From CAIYPG01 sp903864555 (lineage in GTDB: Bacteria > Pseudomonadota > Gammaproteobacteria > Burkholderiales > SG8-39): a stretch of DNA of 64,000 nt. The notes under the pieces were generated by a model. The model ran no database searches. It worked only from the letters and a program-made list of their open reading frames with translations, and was not told where the DNA came from. The position numbers and the translations under genes are program-made. Positions 26,339 to 35,818 of this stretch are shown in pieces. Numbering within the stretch: position 1 is the stretch's first letter; every line of letters starts with the position of its first letter. The DNA lies in contig CANJJT010000011.1 of NCBI GenBank assembly GCA_947474715.1, positions 9,161 through 73,160 on the forward strand, in the 5' to 3' direction.

Positions 26339-28491
26339 GCGCCAACCGCTCCGTTTTCCGGCATGCGCAACTGCGCCGGCTGATCGCGCCCTCCAGCATC
26401 GCCATCGTCGGGGTGTCGCCGCGGCCCACTTCTTTCGGCATGCTGACCCTGCAAAACAGCCGTGGCTATGAAGGGCGCATCCATCTGGTGAACGCCAAAT
26501 ACGACAGCATAGACGGTCGTCCCTGCCATGCCGCCATCAAGGACCTGCCCGAGGTGCCGGACTGCGTGGTCATCGTGCTGCCGCGAGATGCTGTCGAACC
26601 GGTGATGCTGGAGTGTGCGCAAGCGGGTGTAGGGGGCGCTGTCATTTATGCCTCGGGCTATGCCGAGACCGCCAAGCCGGAGTATGTCGCGATGCAAAGC
26701 CGCCTCAGCGCAATCGCTCGCGAGGCAAACATCCGCATCGCCGGCCCGAACTGTGTCGGCGTCAGCAACCACAGCATCAGGATGGCGCTGACCTTTGCCT
26801 CGGACTTTGCCGTATCGCCGGCCGGTCCGGGTTCGGTGGGGCTGGTGAGCCAGTCTGGCGGGGTGGGCAACGGCATCACACAGGGCGTGCACCTGGGGAC
26901 GCGCTTCAGCCACACCCTGACCGTGGGCAACTCCTGCGACATCGATGTGGCCGACTACGTTGCTTACCTTGCCGAGGATCCCCACTGCAGCGCGATCGCC
27001 TGTGTGTTCGAGGGGGTCGAGGACCCGCGCCGCTTCATCGAGGCGGCGGAAATTGCCTGGTCGGCAAACAAGCCCCTGGTGGTTTTCAAGATGGGATCGG
27101 GTGAAGGCGGGGCGGCGGCAGCCCTTTCGCACTCGGGTTTTCTTGCCGGATCGCACGCGGCTTATGTCTCCGCGCTGGAGCGTGCCGGTGTCATTGTCAG
27201 CCGCAATTTCACCGCCTTCATGGAGACGGCCAGCTTTCTTGCCAAGGCCGGGACGCCCAGGGGCCGTGGACCGGCCGTCATGACCATGTCCGGCGGCTAT
27301 GGCGTGCTCTCGGCCGACGTGGCGGACAGCCTGGGCGTGGCCCTGCCGCAACCGCAGGGCAGGACGCTTGAAAGGCTGCGCCAGAGCGTCCCCGAATACG
27401 GTGCCTTGCGCAATCCCTGCGATGTCACGGCGCAGGCCGCCAACGAACCGGACATCCTCTACGAATCGACGCGGGCCTTGCTGGATGACGACACCTACAG
27501 CAGCCTGGTTTTCCTGCATGCCTACGCCTACCCGCGCATGAATGAGCGGCTGAACGTGGTGCGCGACATTGCACGCGAACGCGGCAAGCTGCTGGTGATC
27601 TGCTGGCTCAGCGGCTGGACCCATGGTCCGGGTGCGGTGGACATGGCGGGCGACCCGGGCGTGGGCCTGTTCCGCTCGATCGAATCCTGCATGGAAGCGC
27701 TGGCTGGCTGGCACTGGCGCGAGGATTATCGGCGGCAGTGGCTCGCGGAGCAGGGGCAGAAGGCCACTCGACTGTCGCCTGCCGATGCAGGGGATCGGGC
27801 AAGAAGGCTGCTGGGCTCGCTGCAGGGCAGGATCGTGACCGAGCGCGATGCCAAGACCATCCTGAAGCTGTATGGTCTGCCAGTGGTGGAGGAGTGTCTG
27901 GTCGATTCCGCTGATGCGGCCTGCCAGGCGGCGGCACGCCTGTCGTATCCGGTTGCGCTCAAGGTGGAATCCCCGGATCTGCCGCACAAGACCGAAGCCG
28001 GCGCGGTACGCCTGGATCTGCGCACCGAAGCCGAGGTGCGTGCGGCCCATGCAGAAATCCTGCGCAATGCCCGCAAAGCCGGCGCAAAACAGATCGCCGG
28101 TGTGCTGGTGCAGCCCATGGTGCGGGGCGATCTCGAACTCATGCTGGGTGCTCGCCATGATCCCCAGTTCGGCCCGCTGGTGGTGGCCGGGTTCGGCGGC
28201 ACTCTGGTGGAATTGCTCAAGGACACGGCGGTGGCCCGGGCGCCCGTCACGCCATCCGAAGCCGCGCGCATGCTGGGCGGCCTCAGGGCGAGCCGCCTGT
28301 TTTCAGGCTATCGCGGCAAGGCCCCGGTCGACCTGCAGCAACTGGCCGGCATTGTTTCGCGGTTTTCGGAGCTGCTGGCCGACCTCGGCGACGTGATCGA
28401 GGAGGCGGACGTCAACCCGCTGATCTGCTCGGGTTCATCGATAATGGCGGTGGATGCGCTGTTCGTCACGGCAGGCGCTGACAAGCGCTAG
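26335..28491 (+). CDS. Acyl-CoA synthetase, ADP-forming family
   Basis: 718 residues; the ATG overlaps the dehydrogenase stop (ATGA). CoA-binding domain LIAPSSIAIVGVSPRP, ligase domain SQSGGVGNG with the candidate phosphohistidine His266 in ALSHSGFLAG, and ATP-grasp domain PVALKVESPDLPHKTEAGAV. The K-S-H-T-G-A motif of the paralogue at 18612-20762 is L-S-H-S-G-F here, so substrate preference may differ. It would activate the acid that the fused dehydrogenase then oxidises. Confidence 0.9.
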   Translation: MSANRSVFRHAQLRRLIAPSSIAIVGVSPRPTSFGMLTLQNSRGYEGRIHLVNAKYDSIDGRPCHAAIKDLPEVPDCVVIVLPRDAVEPVMLECAQAGVGGAVIYASGYAETAKPEYVAMQSRLSAIAREANIRIAGPNCVGVSNHSIRMALTFASDFAVSPAGPGSVGLVSQSGGVGNGITQGVHLGTRFSHTLTVGNSCDIDVADYVAYLAEDPHCSAIACVFEGVEDPRRFIEAAEIAWSANKPLVVFKMGSGEGGAAAALSHSGFLAGSHAAYVSALERAGVIVSRNFTAFMETASFLAKAGTPRGRGPAVMTMSGGYGVLSADVADSLGVALPQPQGRTLERLRQSVPEYGALRNPCDVTAQAANEPDILYESTRALLDDDTYSSLVFLHAYAYPRMNERLNVVRDIARERGKLLVICWLSGWTHGPGAVDMAGDPGVGLFRSIESCMEALAGWHWREDYRRQWLAEQGQKATRLSPADAGDRARRLLGSLQGRIVTERDAKTILKLYGLPVVEECLVDSADAACQAAARLSYPVALKVESPDLPHKTEAGAVRLDLRTEAEVRAAHAEILRNARKAGAKQIAGVLVQPMVRGDLELMLGARHDPQFGPLVVAGFGGTLVELLKDTAVARAPVTPSEAARMLGGLRASRLFSGYRGKAPVDLQQLAGIVSRFSELLADLGDVIEEADVNPLICSGSSIMAVDALFVTAGADKR

Positions 28492-28502
28492 GAGCGCTGG
28501 GA

Positions 28503-28521
28503 GTCCCCGGCAGTCGGGGAC
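28503..28521. other. Short hairpin after the synthetase gene
   Basis: Seven-base arms GTCCCCG and CGGGGAC around GCAGT, 12 bp after the stop codon. No U-tract follows, so it may trim or stabilise the transcript rather than end it. Confidence 0.4.
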
Positions 28522-28622
28522 GAGATGGGTGAGTGCGAGGGGATCTGTCCACCCGCATTGTTCATTGTTGGCTGAGCCGGGATTCGACAATCCGGGGCCA
28601 GGGAAGAGGAAGACGCAGAATC

Positions 28623-30002
28623 ATGATGACCGGCATGCAGTATCGCGAATCGCTCAGGGACGGGCGCAGGACCTACGTGGACGGCAGGCTGGTGGATGAT
28701 GTGTTCAGCCATCCCTCGCTGATGAGCGCCGCAGCCAATGTGGAGTCCACCTACGATCACTACTACAAACCCGGCGAAGGGGTGATCAGCGACTACATGC
28801 ATGTGCCCGAGTCGGCCGATGCGCTGCGCTCGCACTACATGCGACACAGCGACATGCTCACTGAGATCACCTTTGCATCGGCCATGACGCTGCTGACCGC
28901 CGGTGACCGCATCGCCAAGGTGCGGCCACAGGGCCGCGACAACATCCGCGCCTTCGTGCGCCATCTGCAGATGAATGACCTGCGCATGACCGAGTGCATC
29001 ACCGATGCCAAGGGCGATCGCAGCAAGCCTCCCGCCAAGCAGGAGGACCCGGACGCCTACCTGCGCGTGATCGAGCGCCGTCCCGATGGCGTGGTGGTAC
29101 GTGGCGCCAAGCTGCACATCTCCCTTTCGCCGCTTGGCCATGAGTTGATGACCATTCCCACCAAGGCGATGAAACCGGACGAAAAGGACTACGCCATCGC
29201 GTTCTCGATTCCGGTCAACGCACCGGGCGTGAAGATCGTCAATGTCGGCAAGCCGCCGGCCTATGTCGATCCACGCGACTTTCCCGTTTCGTCCAAAGCT
29301 TTCATCTCCCAGGGATTCGTGATTTACGACGACGTGTTTGTTCCCAACGACCGTGTGTTCCTGGATGGCGAGACGGAGCTGGCGGCGGTGTTTGCACACA
29401 GCCTGGGCCTGTGGACGCGCGCCATGAGCCTCGCGCGCATGGCCGACGAGGCGGACATGCTGGCAGGGCTGGCCCAGCTCATCGCCGATGCCAATGGCCT
29501 GGAGAAGGTGTCTCACATCAAGGACAAGATTGCCGACATGGTGATCCATGCCACGCTGATCCGCGCCACGCTGGAGGCATCCTTTGCCAACAGCAAGATG
29601 TCGCCCGAAGGCGTGCCGGCACCGGATGAGCTCTACACCAATGCCGGCAAATACCTGGCGGCAGCCAACTACATGACCATGACGCGCAACCTGATGGACA
29701 TCGCCGGTGGATCAGGCCTCACGGTGCCTTCCATGCTGGACCTGGAAAATCCAGAAACCGGGCATCTGGTGAGGAAGTACATGGCGACCAAATCGAGCGT
29801 GGATGGCGAATACCGGATGCGTCTGCTGCACACCATCCGCGATGTCACGGCCAGCAGCACCGGCGGCTATCGTGCCAGTGCCAATCTGCTGAGCGGTGGC
29901 GGTTTGTTTGCCCAGCGCGTGGTGACACGCGGACGCTACAACATGGAGCGGGCAAAGGGGCTGGCCCTGGATCTGGCGGGGCTGCCCAGGCCGGCAAAGT
30001 AG
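28623..30002 (+). CDS. HpaB-family flavin-dependent hydroxylase/oxygenase
   Basis: 459 residues from the ATG at 28623; the frame is open to 28533. Family landmarks: GMQYRESLRDGRRTYVDG at the N-terminus, TDAKGDRSKPP, ISPLGHELMTIPTK-like segment, YDDVFVPNDRVFLDG, and the C-terminal GEYRMRLLHTIRDVTAS. The family contains 4-hydroxyphenylacetate 3-monooxygenase and 4-hydroxybutyryl-CoA dehydratase. The cysteine ligands for the iron-sulfur cluster of the dehydratase are not seen; a single Cys occurs at TECITD. A reduced-flavin oxygenase is therefore favoured. No HpaC-type reductase is adjacent. It is separated by 131 bp from the synthetase gene. Confidence 0.85.
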   Translation: MMTGMQYRESLRDGRRTYVDGRLVDDVFSHPSLMSAAANVESTYDHYYKPGEGVISDYMHVPESADALRSHYMRHSDMLTEITFASAMTLLTAGDRIAKVRPQGRDNIRAFVRHLQMNDLRMTECITDAKGDRSKPPAKQEDPDAYLRVIERRPDGVVVRGAKLHISLSPLGHELMTIPTKAMKPDEKDYAIAFSIPVNAPGVKIVNVGKPPAYVDPRDFPVSSKAFISQGFVIYDDVFVPNDRVFLDGETELAAVFAHSLGLWTRAMSLARMADEADMLAGLAQLIADANGLEKVSHIKDKIADMVIHATLIRATLEASFANSKMSPEGVPAPDELYTNAGKYLAAANYMTMTRNLMDIAGGSGLTVPSMLDLENPETGHLVRKYMATKSSVDGEYRMRLLHTIRDVTASSTGGYRASANLLSGGGLFAQRVVTRGRYNMERAKGLALDLAGLPRPAK

Positions 30003-30115
30003 CCTGCGGCGAGCTGCAATCGCATGCTTGCGCAGGTCAAGCCGATGCGATCAGGCAAGGTGAATAGGGCCCACAGAGGTCATTCAATCACATTGACTCA
30101 ATCAAGGAGAGTGTC

Positions 30116-31120
30116 GTGAGGACATCAGGCATATTTTCGAATATGGGGCCCGTTGTAGGCCGGGTGCGCTGGGTGATGCTGGGCGCCTTGGCAAGTGGGA
30201 TGCTGCCGGCTTTCGCCCAGGATTACCCCAGCCGGCCGGTAAGGCTGGTGGTGCCCTTCGAGGCAGGCGGCTCCACCGACACCCAGGCGCGCGGCATAGG
30301 CGCGGAACTGGCCCGGCACCTGGCCCAGACCGTGCTCATCGAAAACCGCACCGGTGCGGCTGGTCTGATTGGCGCCGATCTGGTGGCCAAATCCAAACCC
30401 GACGGCTACACGGTATGCGTGTGTGCCACCACCCAGACCATCCTCGCGCCGTACTCCGAAATCAAGGCACCCTATGACGCGGCGCACGACCTGGTGCCGG
30501 TGACCCAATTGTGGAGCGATGATGGCACGGTGGTGGTTCGTTCCAGCCTGGGTGTCAACAGCATGGCCGATCTGGTTGCGCTGGCCCGGCGCAGCCCCGG
30601 CAAGCTGAGTTACGGTTCCAATGGCCCGGGGAGCACCACGCATCTGGGCACACTGATGCTGCTGAATGCCACCGGCACCAGCATGCTGCATGTCCCTTAC
30701 AAGGGGGAACAGCCGGCGGCGACCGATCTCATTGCCGACCGCCTGGACGTGCTTTACCTTTCCGTCACCGTGGCCTCGCGGTTCGCCGGTGGCGGAAAGC
30801 TCAAGGTTCTTGCCGTGCGGGGCACTGCGCGCAACAACCTGCTTCCGGATGTGCCGACGCTTTCGGAAGCCGGCGTGGCCAACGCCGAGAGCTCCACCCA
30901 GGGCGGCCTCTTTGTTGCTGCGGGAACGGCCCGGCCCATCGTTGACCGGCTGTACACGGCGGCCTCCCAGGCAGTCAATGCACCCGAGGTGAAGGCTCGC
31001 ATCTCCGCCGCAGGCCAGCAGCCTGTGGGCAGCCGCCCCGAGGTCTACGCCGCCTATCTGCAAAGCGAGCGCGAGCGGTGGGGCAAGGTGGCGCGCCTGG
31101 TAGCCGGTCGCAAGGATTGA
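30116..31120 (+). CDS. Bug/TctC-family substrate-binding protein
   Basis: 334 residues beginning at GTG 30116, chosen because AAGGAG lies 7 bases upstream. Signal peptide ends LPAFAQ (about residue 35), followed by FEAGGSTDTQAR, IENRTGAAG, PDGYTV and HVPYKG. It is co-directional with HpaB and MmgE/PrpD, so it probably supplies their pathway. Confidence 0.93.
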   Translation: MRTSGIFSNMGPVVGRVRWVMLGALASGMLPAFAQDYPSRPVRLVVPFEAGGSTDTQARGIGAELARHLAQTVLIENRTGAAGLIGADLVAKSKPDGYTVCVCATTQTILAPYSEIKAPYDAAHDLVPVTQLWSDDGTVVVRSSLGVNSMADLVALARRSPGKLSYGSNGPGSTTHLGTLMLLNATGTSMLHVPYKGEQPAATDLIADRLDVLYLSVTVASRFAGGGKLKVLAVRGTARNNLLPDVPTLSEAGVANAESSTQGGLFVAAGTARPIVDRLYTAASQAVNAPEVKARISAAGQQPVGSRPEVYAAYLQSERERWGKVARLVAGRKD

Positions 31121-31142
31121 TGCTCAGTCAACCTCTGTAAAG

Positions 31143-32543
31143 ATGACGCCCATGCAGGAACCCTCCAGGAAGACTGATCGCCCGCTGGGGAGACAGCTGG
31201 CCGAGCTTATCCTTGATATCCGCACGGAAGACATTTCCGCGGCTGCACGCACCGAGGCCACACGGGCGCTGGTGAACTGGGCGGGCTGTGCGGTGGGGGG
31301 CTCGCGCCATGAGATGGTCCGGATCGCCACGCGTGTGATGCTCGGGCTTTCCGGTCCGGCGCAGGCCACGCTGTTCGGCCGCAGGGCGAAAGCCGACATG
31401 CTTACTGCCGCCATGCTCAATTCCCTGGCCACCAGTGCCTATGCCTTTGACGACACGCATGCGGACATGGTGCTGCACCCGGTTGGCCCGATAGCCTCTG
31501 CATTGATGGCACTCGCCGAGCATCATCCGGTCAGCGGACGCGAGTTTCTGGCTGCCCTGATACTGGGTGTTGAGGTCGAGTGCCGGATGGCCCGGTCGGT
31601 ATCGCTGCCACCGGCACAATGCGACATCGGCTGGTACATGACCGGCGTGGTGGCCGGGCCGGGCGCCGCCGCGGCCTGTGCACGGGTGCTGGGCATGGAT
31701 GCCGCGTGCCTGGTGAGTGCCATGGCCATTGCCTCCGGGCAGGGCTCCGGTTACCGCGCACTGCATGGCAGCATGAGCGGGCCCATGATTCCGGCGCATG
31801 CGGCTGAGAGCGGCCTGCGCGCGGCCTTGCTGGCTCGTGAGGGTTACACCGGATCGGAGCGCTTCATCGAGGGACCGCGCGGCTTTCTCGACATGTACTC
31901 TGATGCAGCCAATCCGGCTGCGCTGACATCGGACCTGGGCATGCCCTGGGAAATCGAACGCGATACCTACAAGCCCTATCCCTGCGGCATTGTCATGCAC
32001 CCGGTGATCGATGCCTGCCTGGAACTGCGGCAGCGGCACGCCGTCGCACATGGCCAGGTGGTGCGGGTCAGCGTGCGCACCAGTCCTGCCGCCTATACCT
32101 TGTGCAACAATCGCCACCCGCAGACCGATCCGCAGGCCAAGGTAAGCCTGTCGCACTGGGTGGCTGCCGCGCTGGTGGACGGCCGGGCGGGAATTGCACA
32201 ACTGGAGAAAGTGGGCAATCCCGTGCTCATGGCGCTGGAGGACAGGGTCGAGGTGACATGCGATGAAACCCTGGCCGGAGATGCCGCCGAGGTGTGCATG
32301 GCCCTCGCCGATGGCCGCAACCTCGAATGTCGCATCGGGCATTGCATCGGCAGCAGTGACAATCCCATGTCCAATGTCGACCTGGAACGAAAATTCCGCA
32401 ATCTTGCAGAGGGCATTCTGCCGATGTCCGGCATTGGCAGGCTGCTCGATCTGTGCTGGAACATCGAGAGCCTGCCTGATGTGGCTGCGATTGCAGGCTG
32501 TGCGGCTGCGGAGCGGAAAGACACGGCATCCGACCAGGTCTGA
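31143..32543 (+). CDS. MmgE/PrpD family protein
   Basis: 466 residues, 22 bp after the Bug gene. Helical core with LVNWAGCAVGG, AFDDTHADMVLHPVGPIASALMAL and GVEVECRM, then YKPYPCGIVMHPVIDA and a C-terminal lid. Active-site identity is unclear, as for most of the family. The pairing of a Bug gene with MmgE/PrpD is repeated in ruined form at 20959-22474. An in-frame ATG at 31152 is an alternative start. Confidence 0.9.
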   Translation: MTPMQEPSRKTDRPLGRQLAELILDIRTEDISAAARTEATRALVNWAGCAVGGSRHEMVRIATRVMLGLSGPAQATLFGRRAKADMLTAAMLNSLATSAYAFDDTHADMVLHPVGPIASALMALAEHHPVSGREFLAALILGVEVECRMARSVSLPPAQCDIGWYMTGVVAGPGAAAACARVLGMDAACLVSAMAIASGQGSGYRALHGSMSGPMIPAHAAESGLRAALLAREGYTGSERFIEGPRGFLDMYSDAANPAALTSDLGMPWEIERDTYKPYPCGIVMHPVIDACLELRQRHAVAHGQVVRVSVRTSPAAYTLCNNRHPQTDPQAKVSLSHWVAAALVDGRAGIAQLEKVGNPVLMALEDRVEVTCDETLAGDAAEVCMALADGRNLECRIGHCIGSSDNPMSNVDLERKFRNLAEGILPMSGIGRLLDLCWNIESLPDVAAIAGCAAAERKDTASDQV

Positions 32544-32595
32544 GGTGGATCCACATTTGATCAAGCTTCAAGGCTAAACAGGGTGTCTCGCCGTG

Positions 32596-32666
32596 CTCAG
32601 ATCAAAGAGCCAGGCTCGTCATGCTGCCAAGTCTCGCCAATGCATCCTGAATGAGCCTGGCCCTTT
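32596..32666. repeat. GATCAAAG...GAGCCTGGCCC repeat, copy A
   Basis: Shares CTCAGATCAAAG, a CTGCCAAGTCTCGCC-type middle and GCATCCTGAATGAGCCTGGC with copy B at 33721-33803 (the latter diverged). The two copies bracket the Bug gene 32692-33687 in direct orientation. Confidence 0.55.
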
Positions 32667-32691
32667 AAAGCCGACTTCGGCAGGGCTGATT

Positions 32692-33687
32692 TCATTCTTC
32701 GAGCTGGATATTGTTATCGAGGATGACTTTCGACAGCAGCTCGCTGGCCGTTGCGAGATATCGCCGGAACTCTTCCGGTGTCCCGCCGCCTGGTGTTTCA
32801 CCGACCTCGTCAAACTTCTTGAGCAGATCCTCGGACCGGGCCGCCTTGTTGAACTCGCTGTTCAGGCGATTGACGATGGATGCCGGCACGCCCGCAGGCA
32901 GAAACATGCCGAGCCAGACCGTGTGCTCGAAGTCCGGAAACCCCTGCTCCGAGATCGATTTCATTTCGGGCAACTGTTTAAGGCGGGCATTGAGCCCCGA
33001 GAGACCGATCGGCCTGACCTTTCCCGCCTTGAGCAGGCCCTGGACGGGAAAGTAGGCCGAGTGGGTTGCGTGGACTTCGCCGCTGAGCAGGGCCGCGGTG
33101 GTGGGTCCGAATCCCTTGTAGGGAATATAGGTGACCTTGACGTCCATCTGGCTATGCATGAATTGCGCGGTGATGTGTTTGACGTTACCCATGCCGTTGA
33201 CTGCATAGTTCAATTTTCCCGGATTGGCCTTTGCATAAGCGACGTAGTCTGCAACCGTTCGCACCGGCAGATCAGGGTTCACGAGCAGAATGCTCGAGGT
33301 CTTGTTCATCTGGAAAAGCGGAATGAAGTCTTTGCGCCAGTCGAAAGGCAGACCCTGCATCAGGTGGCTGTAGACGATGGTCGAAGAATTGGTGTGTATC
33401 GAATAGCCGTCTGGCGCTGCCTTTGCCGCGAAGGCGGTTCCCAGCCGGCCACCAGCCCCGGGCTTGTAGTCATAGACGAAAATCCATTTCGGTCCGGACA
33501 GTCGGGCTATCGCCTGCGTATACATTCTGGCCATCGTGTCAAAACCCCCGCCAGCCGCCAGGGGAACAATGACTGATATGGGTTTCGCCGGGAATTCCTG
33601 CTGCGCCAGGACTGGTCCACATGCCAGCGCTGCCACCATGGCCCCTATCATCGATCGCACGCCTATCGCCGCTGTTCTTGCAGTCAT
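32692..33687 (-). CDS. Bug/TctC-family substrate-binding protein, divergent
   Basis: 331 residues; GAGGAGG precedes the ATG. The signal peptide ends GPVLAQ. The ligand loop LAAGGGFDTMARMYTQAIAR and the stretch KWIFVYDYKPGAGG differ from other members of the window (usual V-E-N-R-x-G-A-x-G). YIPYKG is present. The C-terminus LLSKVILDNNIQLEE lacks the normal W-x-K-V pattern. The gene is bracketed by two related intergenic repeats, which suggests insertion as a unit. Confidence 0.9.
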   Translation of the reverse strand: MTARTAAIGVRSMIGAMVAALACGPVLAQQEFPAKPISVIVPLAAGGGFDTMARMYTQAIARLSGPKWIFVYDYKPGAGGRLGTAFAAKAAPDGYSIHTNSSTIVYSHLMQGLPFDWRKDFIPLFQMNKTSSILLVNPDLPVRTVADYVAYAKANPGKLNYAVNGMGNVKHITAQFMHSQMDVKVTYIPYKGFGPTTAALLSGEVHATHSAYFPVQGLLKAGKVRPIGLSGLNARLKQLPEMKSISEQGFPDFEHTVWLGMFLPAGVPASIVNRLNSEFNKAARSEDLLKKFDEVGETPGGGTPEEFRRYLATASELLSKVILDNNIQLEE

Positions 33688-33720
33688 TGCGTTGCCTCCT
33701 CGGTTTGACTGTCTGCTTGC

Positions 33721-33803
33721 GTCAGATCAAAGTGACCGATCAAAGGTGCCTGGTTCATCAAGCTGCCGGGTTTCGCCTACGCATCCCGCATGAGCCTGGC
33801 CCC
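33721..33803. repeat. GATCAAAG...GAGCCTGGCCC repeat, copy B
   Basis: Begins GTCAGATCAAAG and ends CGCATGAGCCTGGCCCC, aligning over most of its length with copy A. It lies upstream of the Bug gene 32692-33687. Confidence 0.55.
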
Positions 33804-33835
33804 ACAACGGTGTGGGAGAGCCGCCCCTCGCCCCT

Positions 33836-34813
33836 TTACTCCGCCTGTATCTTCGAATCCCTGATCACCTTCACCCAGCGCTCATACTCGCTGCGCAGCA
33901 GCGTGCCGAATTCCTCCGCCGTGCCGGATTCGGCAATGATGCCGATGGCTTCCAGGGCCTTGCGGCTCTCGGGTTCGCGAGCCATGCGGTTGATGCCGGC
34001 GTTGAGCACGCTCACGGCCTGCGCGGGGGTGCCGCGCGGGACGAGCACGCCGAACCACAGTTCCACGCGGTAGCCGGGCACGGTCTCGCCGATGGCGGGC
34101 ACGTTGGGTAGTGCGGGGGCGCGCTTGGCGTTGGTGACGGCGATGGCGCGGAGCTTCCCCGCAGTGAGGTTGCCCGCCACGGTGGAGTGCGCGGCCAGGG
34201 TGAGGTCCACGCGGCCGATGATGAGGTCGGTGATGGAAGGTGCCGCGCCCTTGTAGGGCACGTGCACCATGGGCGCCTTGGCCGCATCGGCCAGCAGCGC
34301 CAGCGCCAGGTGGGTGCCGCTGCCCACGCCGGCGGAGGCGTAGTTCACGCTGTTGGGTTTTTCACGCGCGGCGGCGATCAGCTCACCCACGCTGCGATAC
34401 GGCGAATTGGCCGGCACCAGCAGCACGAAGGGTGAGTAGCCCAGTTGCGCCACGGCACTGAGGTTGTTGATGGTCTCGGCGCCGGACTTGTGCATGGCCA
34501 GCGTGGCCGAGTAACTGGCCGAACTGACCAGCAAGGTATGGCCGTCGGGTGCGGACTTGGCGACGTTCTCGATGCCGATCAGGCCGCCGGCACCGCCACG
34601 GTTCTCCACGATGAACTGCTGCTTCAGGTCCGCACCCAGGCGCGCGGCGATCTGCCGCCCGGCGATGTCGGTGCCGCCGCCCGGCTCGAAGGGCACCACC
34701 ACCCGCACGGGGCGATCGGGGTAGCCCTGCGCCATAACCACGCTGGCCATGCCGCCGGCCACGCACACCATCAGCGCCCCGGCCAGCCGCACCATCATTG
34801 TTTGCTTGTTCAT
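33836..34813 (-). CDS. Bug/TctC-family substrate-binding protein
   Basis: 325 residues from the ATG at 34813, with AAGGAGGAG upstream; the longer frame to 34933 has no such site. Signal peptide ends SVVMAQ. Textbook motifs FEPGGGTDIAGR, VENRGGAGG, PDGHTL and HVPYKG. It lies 86 bp downstream of an alpha/beta hydrolase gene on the same strand. Confidence 0.94.
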   Translation of the reverse strand: MNKQTMMVRLAGALMVCVAGGMASVVMAQGYPDRPVRVVVPFEPGGGTDIAGRQIAARLGADLKQQFIVENRGGAGGLIGIENVAKSAPDGHTLLVSSASYSATLAMHKSGAETINNLSAVAQLGYSPFVLLVPANSPYRSVGELIAAAREKPNSVNYASAGVGSGTHLALALLADAAKAPMVHVPYKGAAPSITDLIIGRVDLTLAAHSTVAGNLTAGKLRAIAVTNAKRAPALPNVPAIGETVPGYRVELWFGVLVPRGTPAQAVSVLNAGINRMAREPESRKALEAIGIIAESGTAEEFGTLLRSEYERWVKVIRDSKIQAE

Positions 34814-34899
34814 TGCTTGCTCCTCCTTCAGGTTGACCTTGTGTAACTGTCTGCCCACGCTTGTGCCGGCTGTGCCCGTGCTGTTCTCTGCTCTGAAGA

Positions 34900-35745
34900 C
34901 TACGACTTCATCCCGGCCGCCCCGCCCTCGCATTCGAGGATGAAGGCCAGGGTTTCCTCGGCCAGCACGTCGGGCGTGAGGTGATACATGCTGTGCTTGC
35001 CATTTTCATGGATTTTCATGCGGCCGTGCGGCAGCTGTGCGGCGATGCGCTCCTGGTCCGCGCGCGGCGTCTTGGTGGAGGCGCCGGGCACCAGCAGCAG
35101 CGTGGGCGCGCTGATGCGCGGCAGGCTGGCCTCGATATCGAAGATGCCCCCTTCCATGAGTGCCAGCGCGCGCCCGATGTGCGCCGGGGTGCGGGCGAAT
35201 TCATCGGCGAAGTAATCATCCATGGGCTGGTTGCCAGTGAGTTCGCCGGTGGAGGTGCGCTGCGCCATCCACCACTGGCGCATGCCCAGCTTCATGATGG
35301 CCTCGCCCGTGTCGGCAAAGCCCAGCGATTGCGCCAGTTGCTGCGAATTGTTCGGGATGCTGAGCGGCGTGGAGATCAGCGTGAGGCTGCGAAAGCGTCC
35401 GGGGTGGCGTGCCGCTGCGGTGGCACCGATCAGCCCGCCGATGGATTCACCGATGTAATGCACCGATTGGATGCCCAGGTGATCGAGCAGGCCGAGAAAG
35501 TCCGCATGGAAACCGGCCTGGCTGAAACGGTAATCCGGCCCCGGGTCGGCGCTGCCGCCGTGGCCGCGCAAGTCCATGCGGATGACGCGAAAGCGCCGCG
35601 CCAGCCAGGGCACCCAGGCGCGAAAGAATTCGGCATTGCGGCCAAAGCCGTGCTGGATGAATACCGTGCCGTGTGGTCGCCACGGGTCGGCAAAGTCGTC
35701 GTCCTCGTACCAGAGGACGGTGTCACCGATGCGGGCGGAGGGCAT
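34900..35745 (-). CDS. Alpha/beta hydrolase
   Basis: 281 residues. FIQHGFGRNAEFF (oxyanion), RMDLRGHGGSADPG, nucleophile elbow YIGESIGG (Ser101) and NGKHSMYHL with the C-terminal His give an intact fold and triad candidates. It is related to the serine-less protein at 15979-16794: both begin with a W/Y-x-D-D-F-x-D-P-W segment. The substrate is unknown; 3-oxoadipate enol-lactonase-like or ester-hydrolysing roles are typical. Confidence 0.88.
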   Translation of the reverse strand: MPSARIGDTVLWYEDDDFADPWRPHGTVFIQHGFGRNAEFFRAWVPWLARRFRVIRMDLRGHGGSADPGPDYRFSQAGFHADFLGLLDHLGIQSVHYIGESIGGLIGATAAARHPGRFRSLTLISTPLSIPNNSQQLAQSLGFADTGEAIMKLGMRQWWMAQRTSTGELTGNQPMDDYFADEFARTPAHIGRALALMEGGIFDIEASLPRISAPTLLLVPGASTKTPRADQERIAAQLPHGRMKIHENGKHSMYHLTPDVLAEETLAFILECEGGAAGMKS

Positions 35746-35818
35746 TCAGGGTGTTCCTGCTGGTGGATGGCGCGAATGTCGGGCAGGCAGCCTGAGTCCC
35801 GGGCACACAAGCCACAGC

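Noticed and set aside
26269..28158. Minus-strand frame of 629 codons opposite the second ADP-forming synthetase
   Set aside because: The plus-strand frame has full domain signatures; the opposite frame is His/Arg/Gly-rich with no motif, a usual shadow in GC-rich genes.
28623..30002. 4-hydroxybutyryl-CoA dehydratase identity for the HpaB-like protein
   Set aside because: The Cys and His ligands of the iron-sulfur cluster are not visible; only the shared fold is supported.
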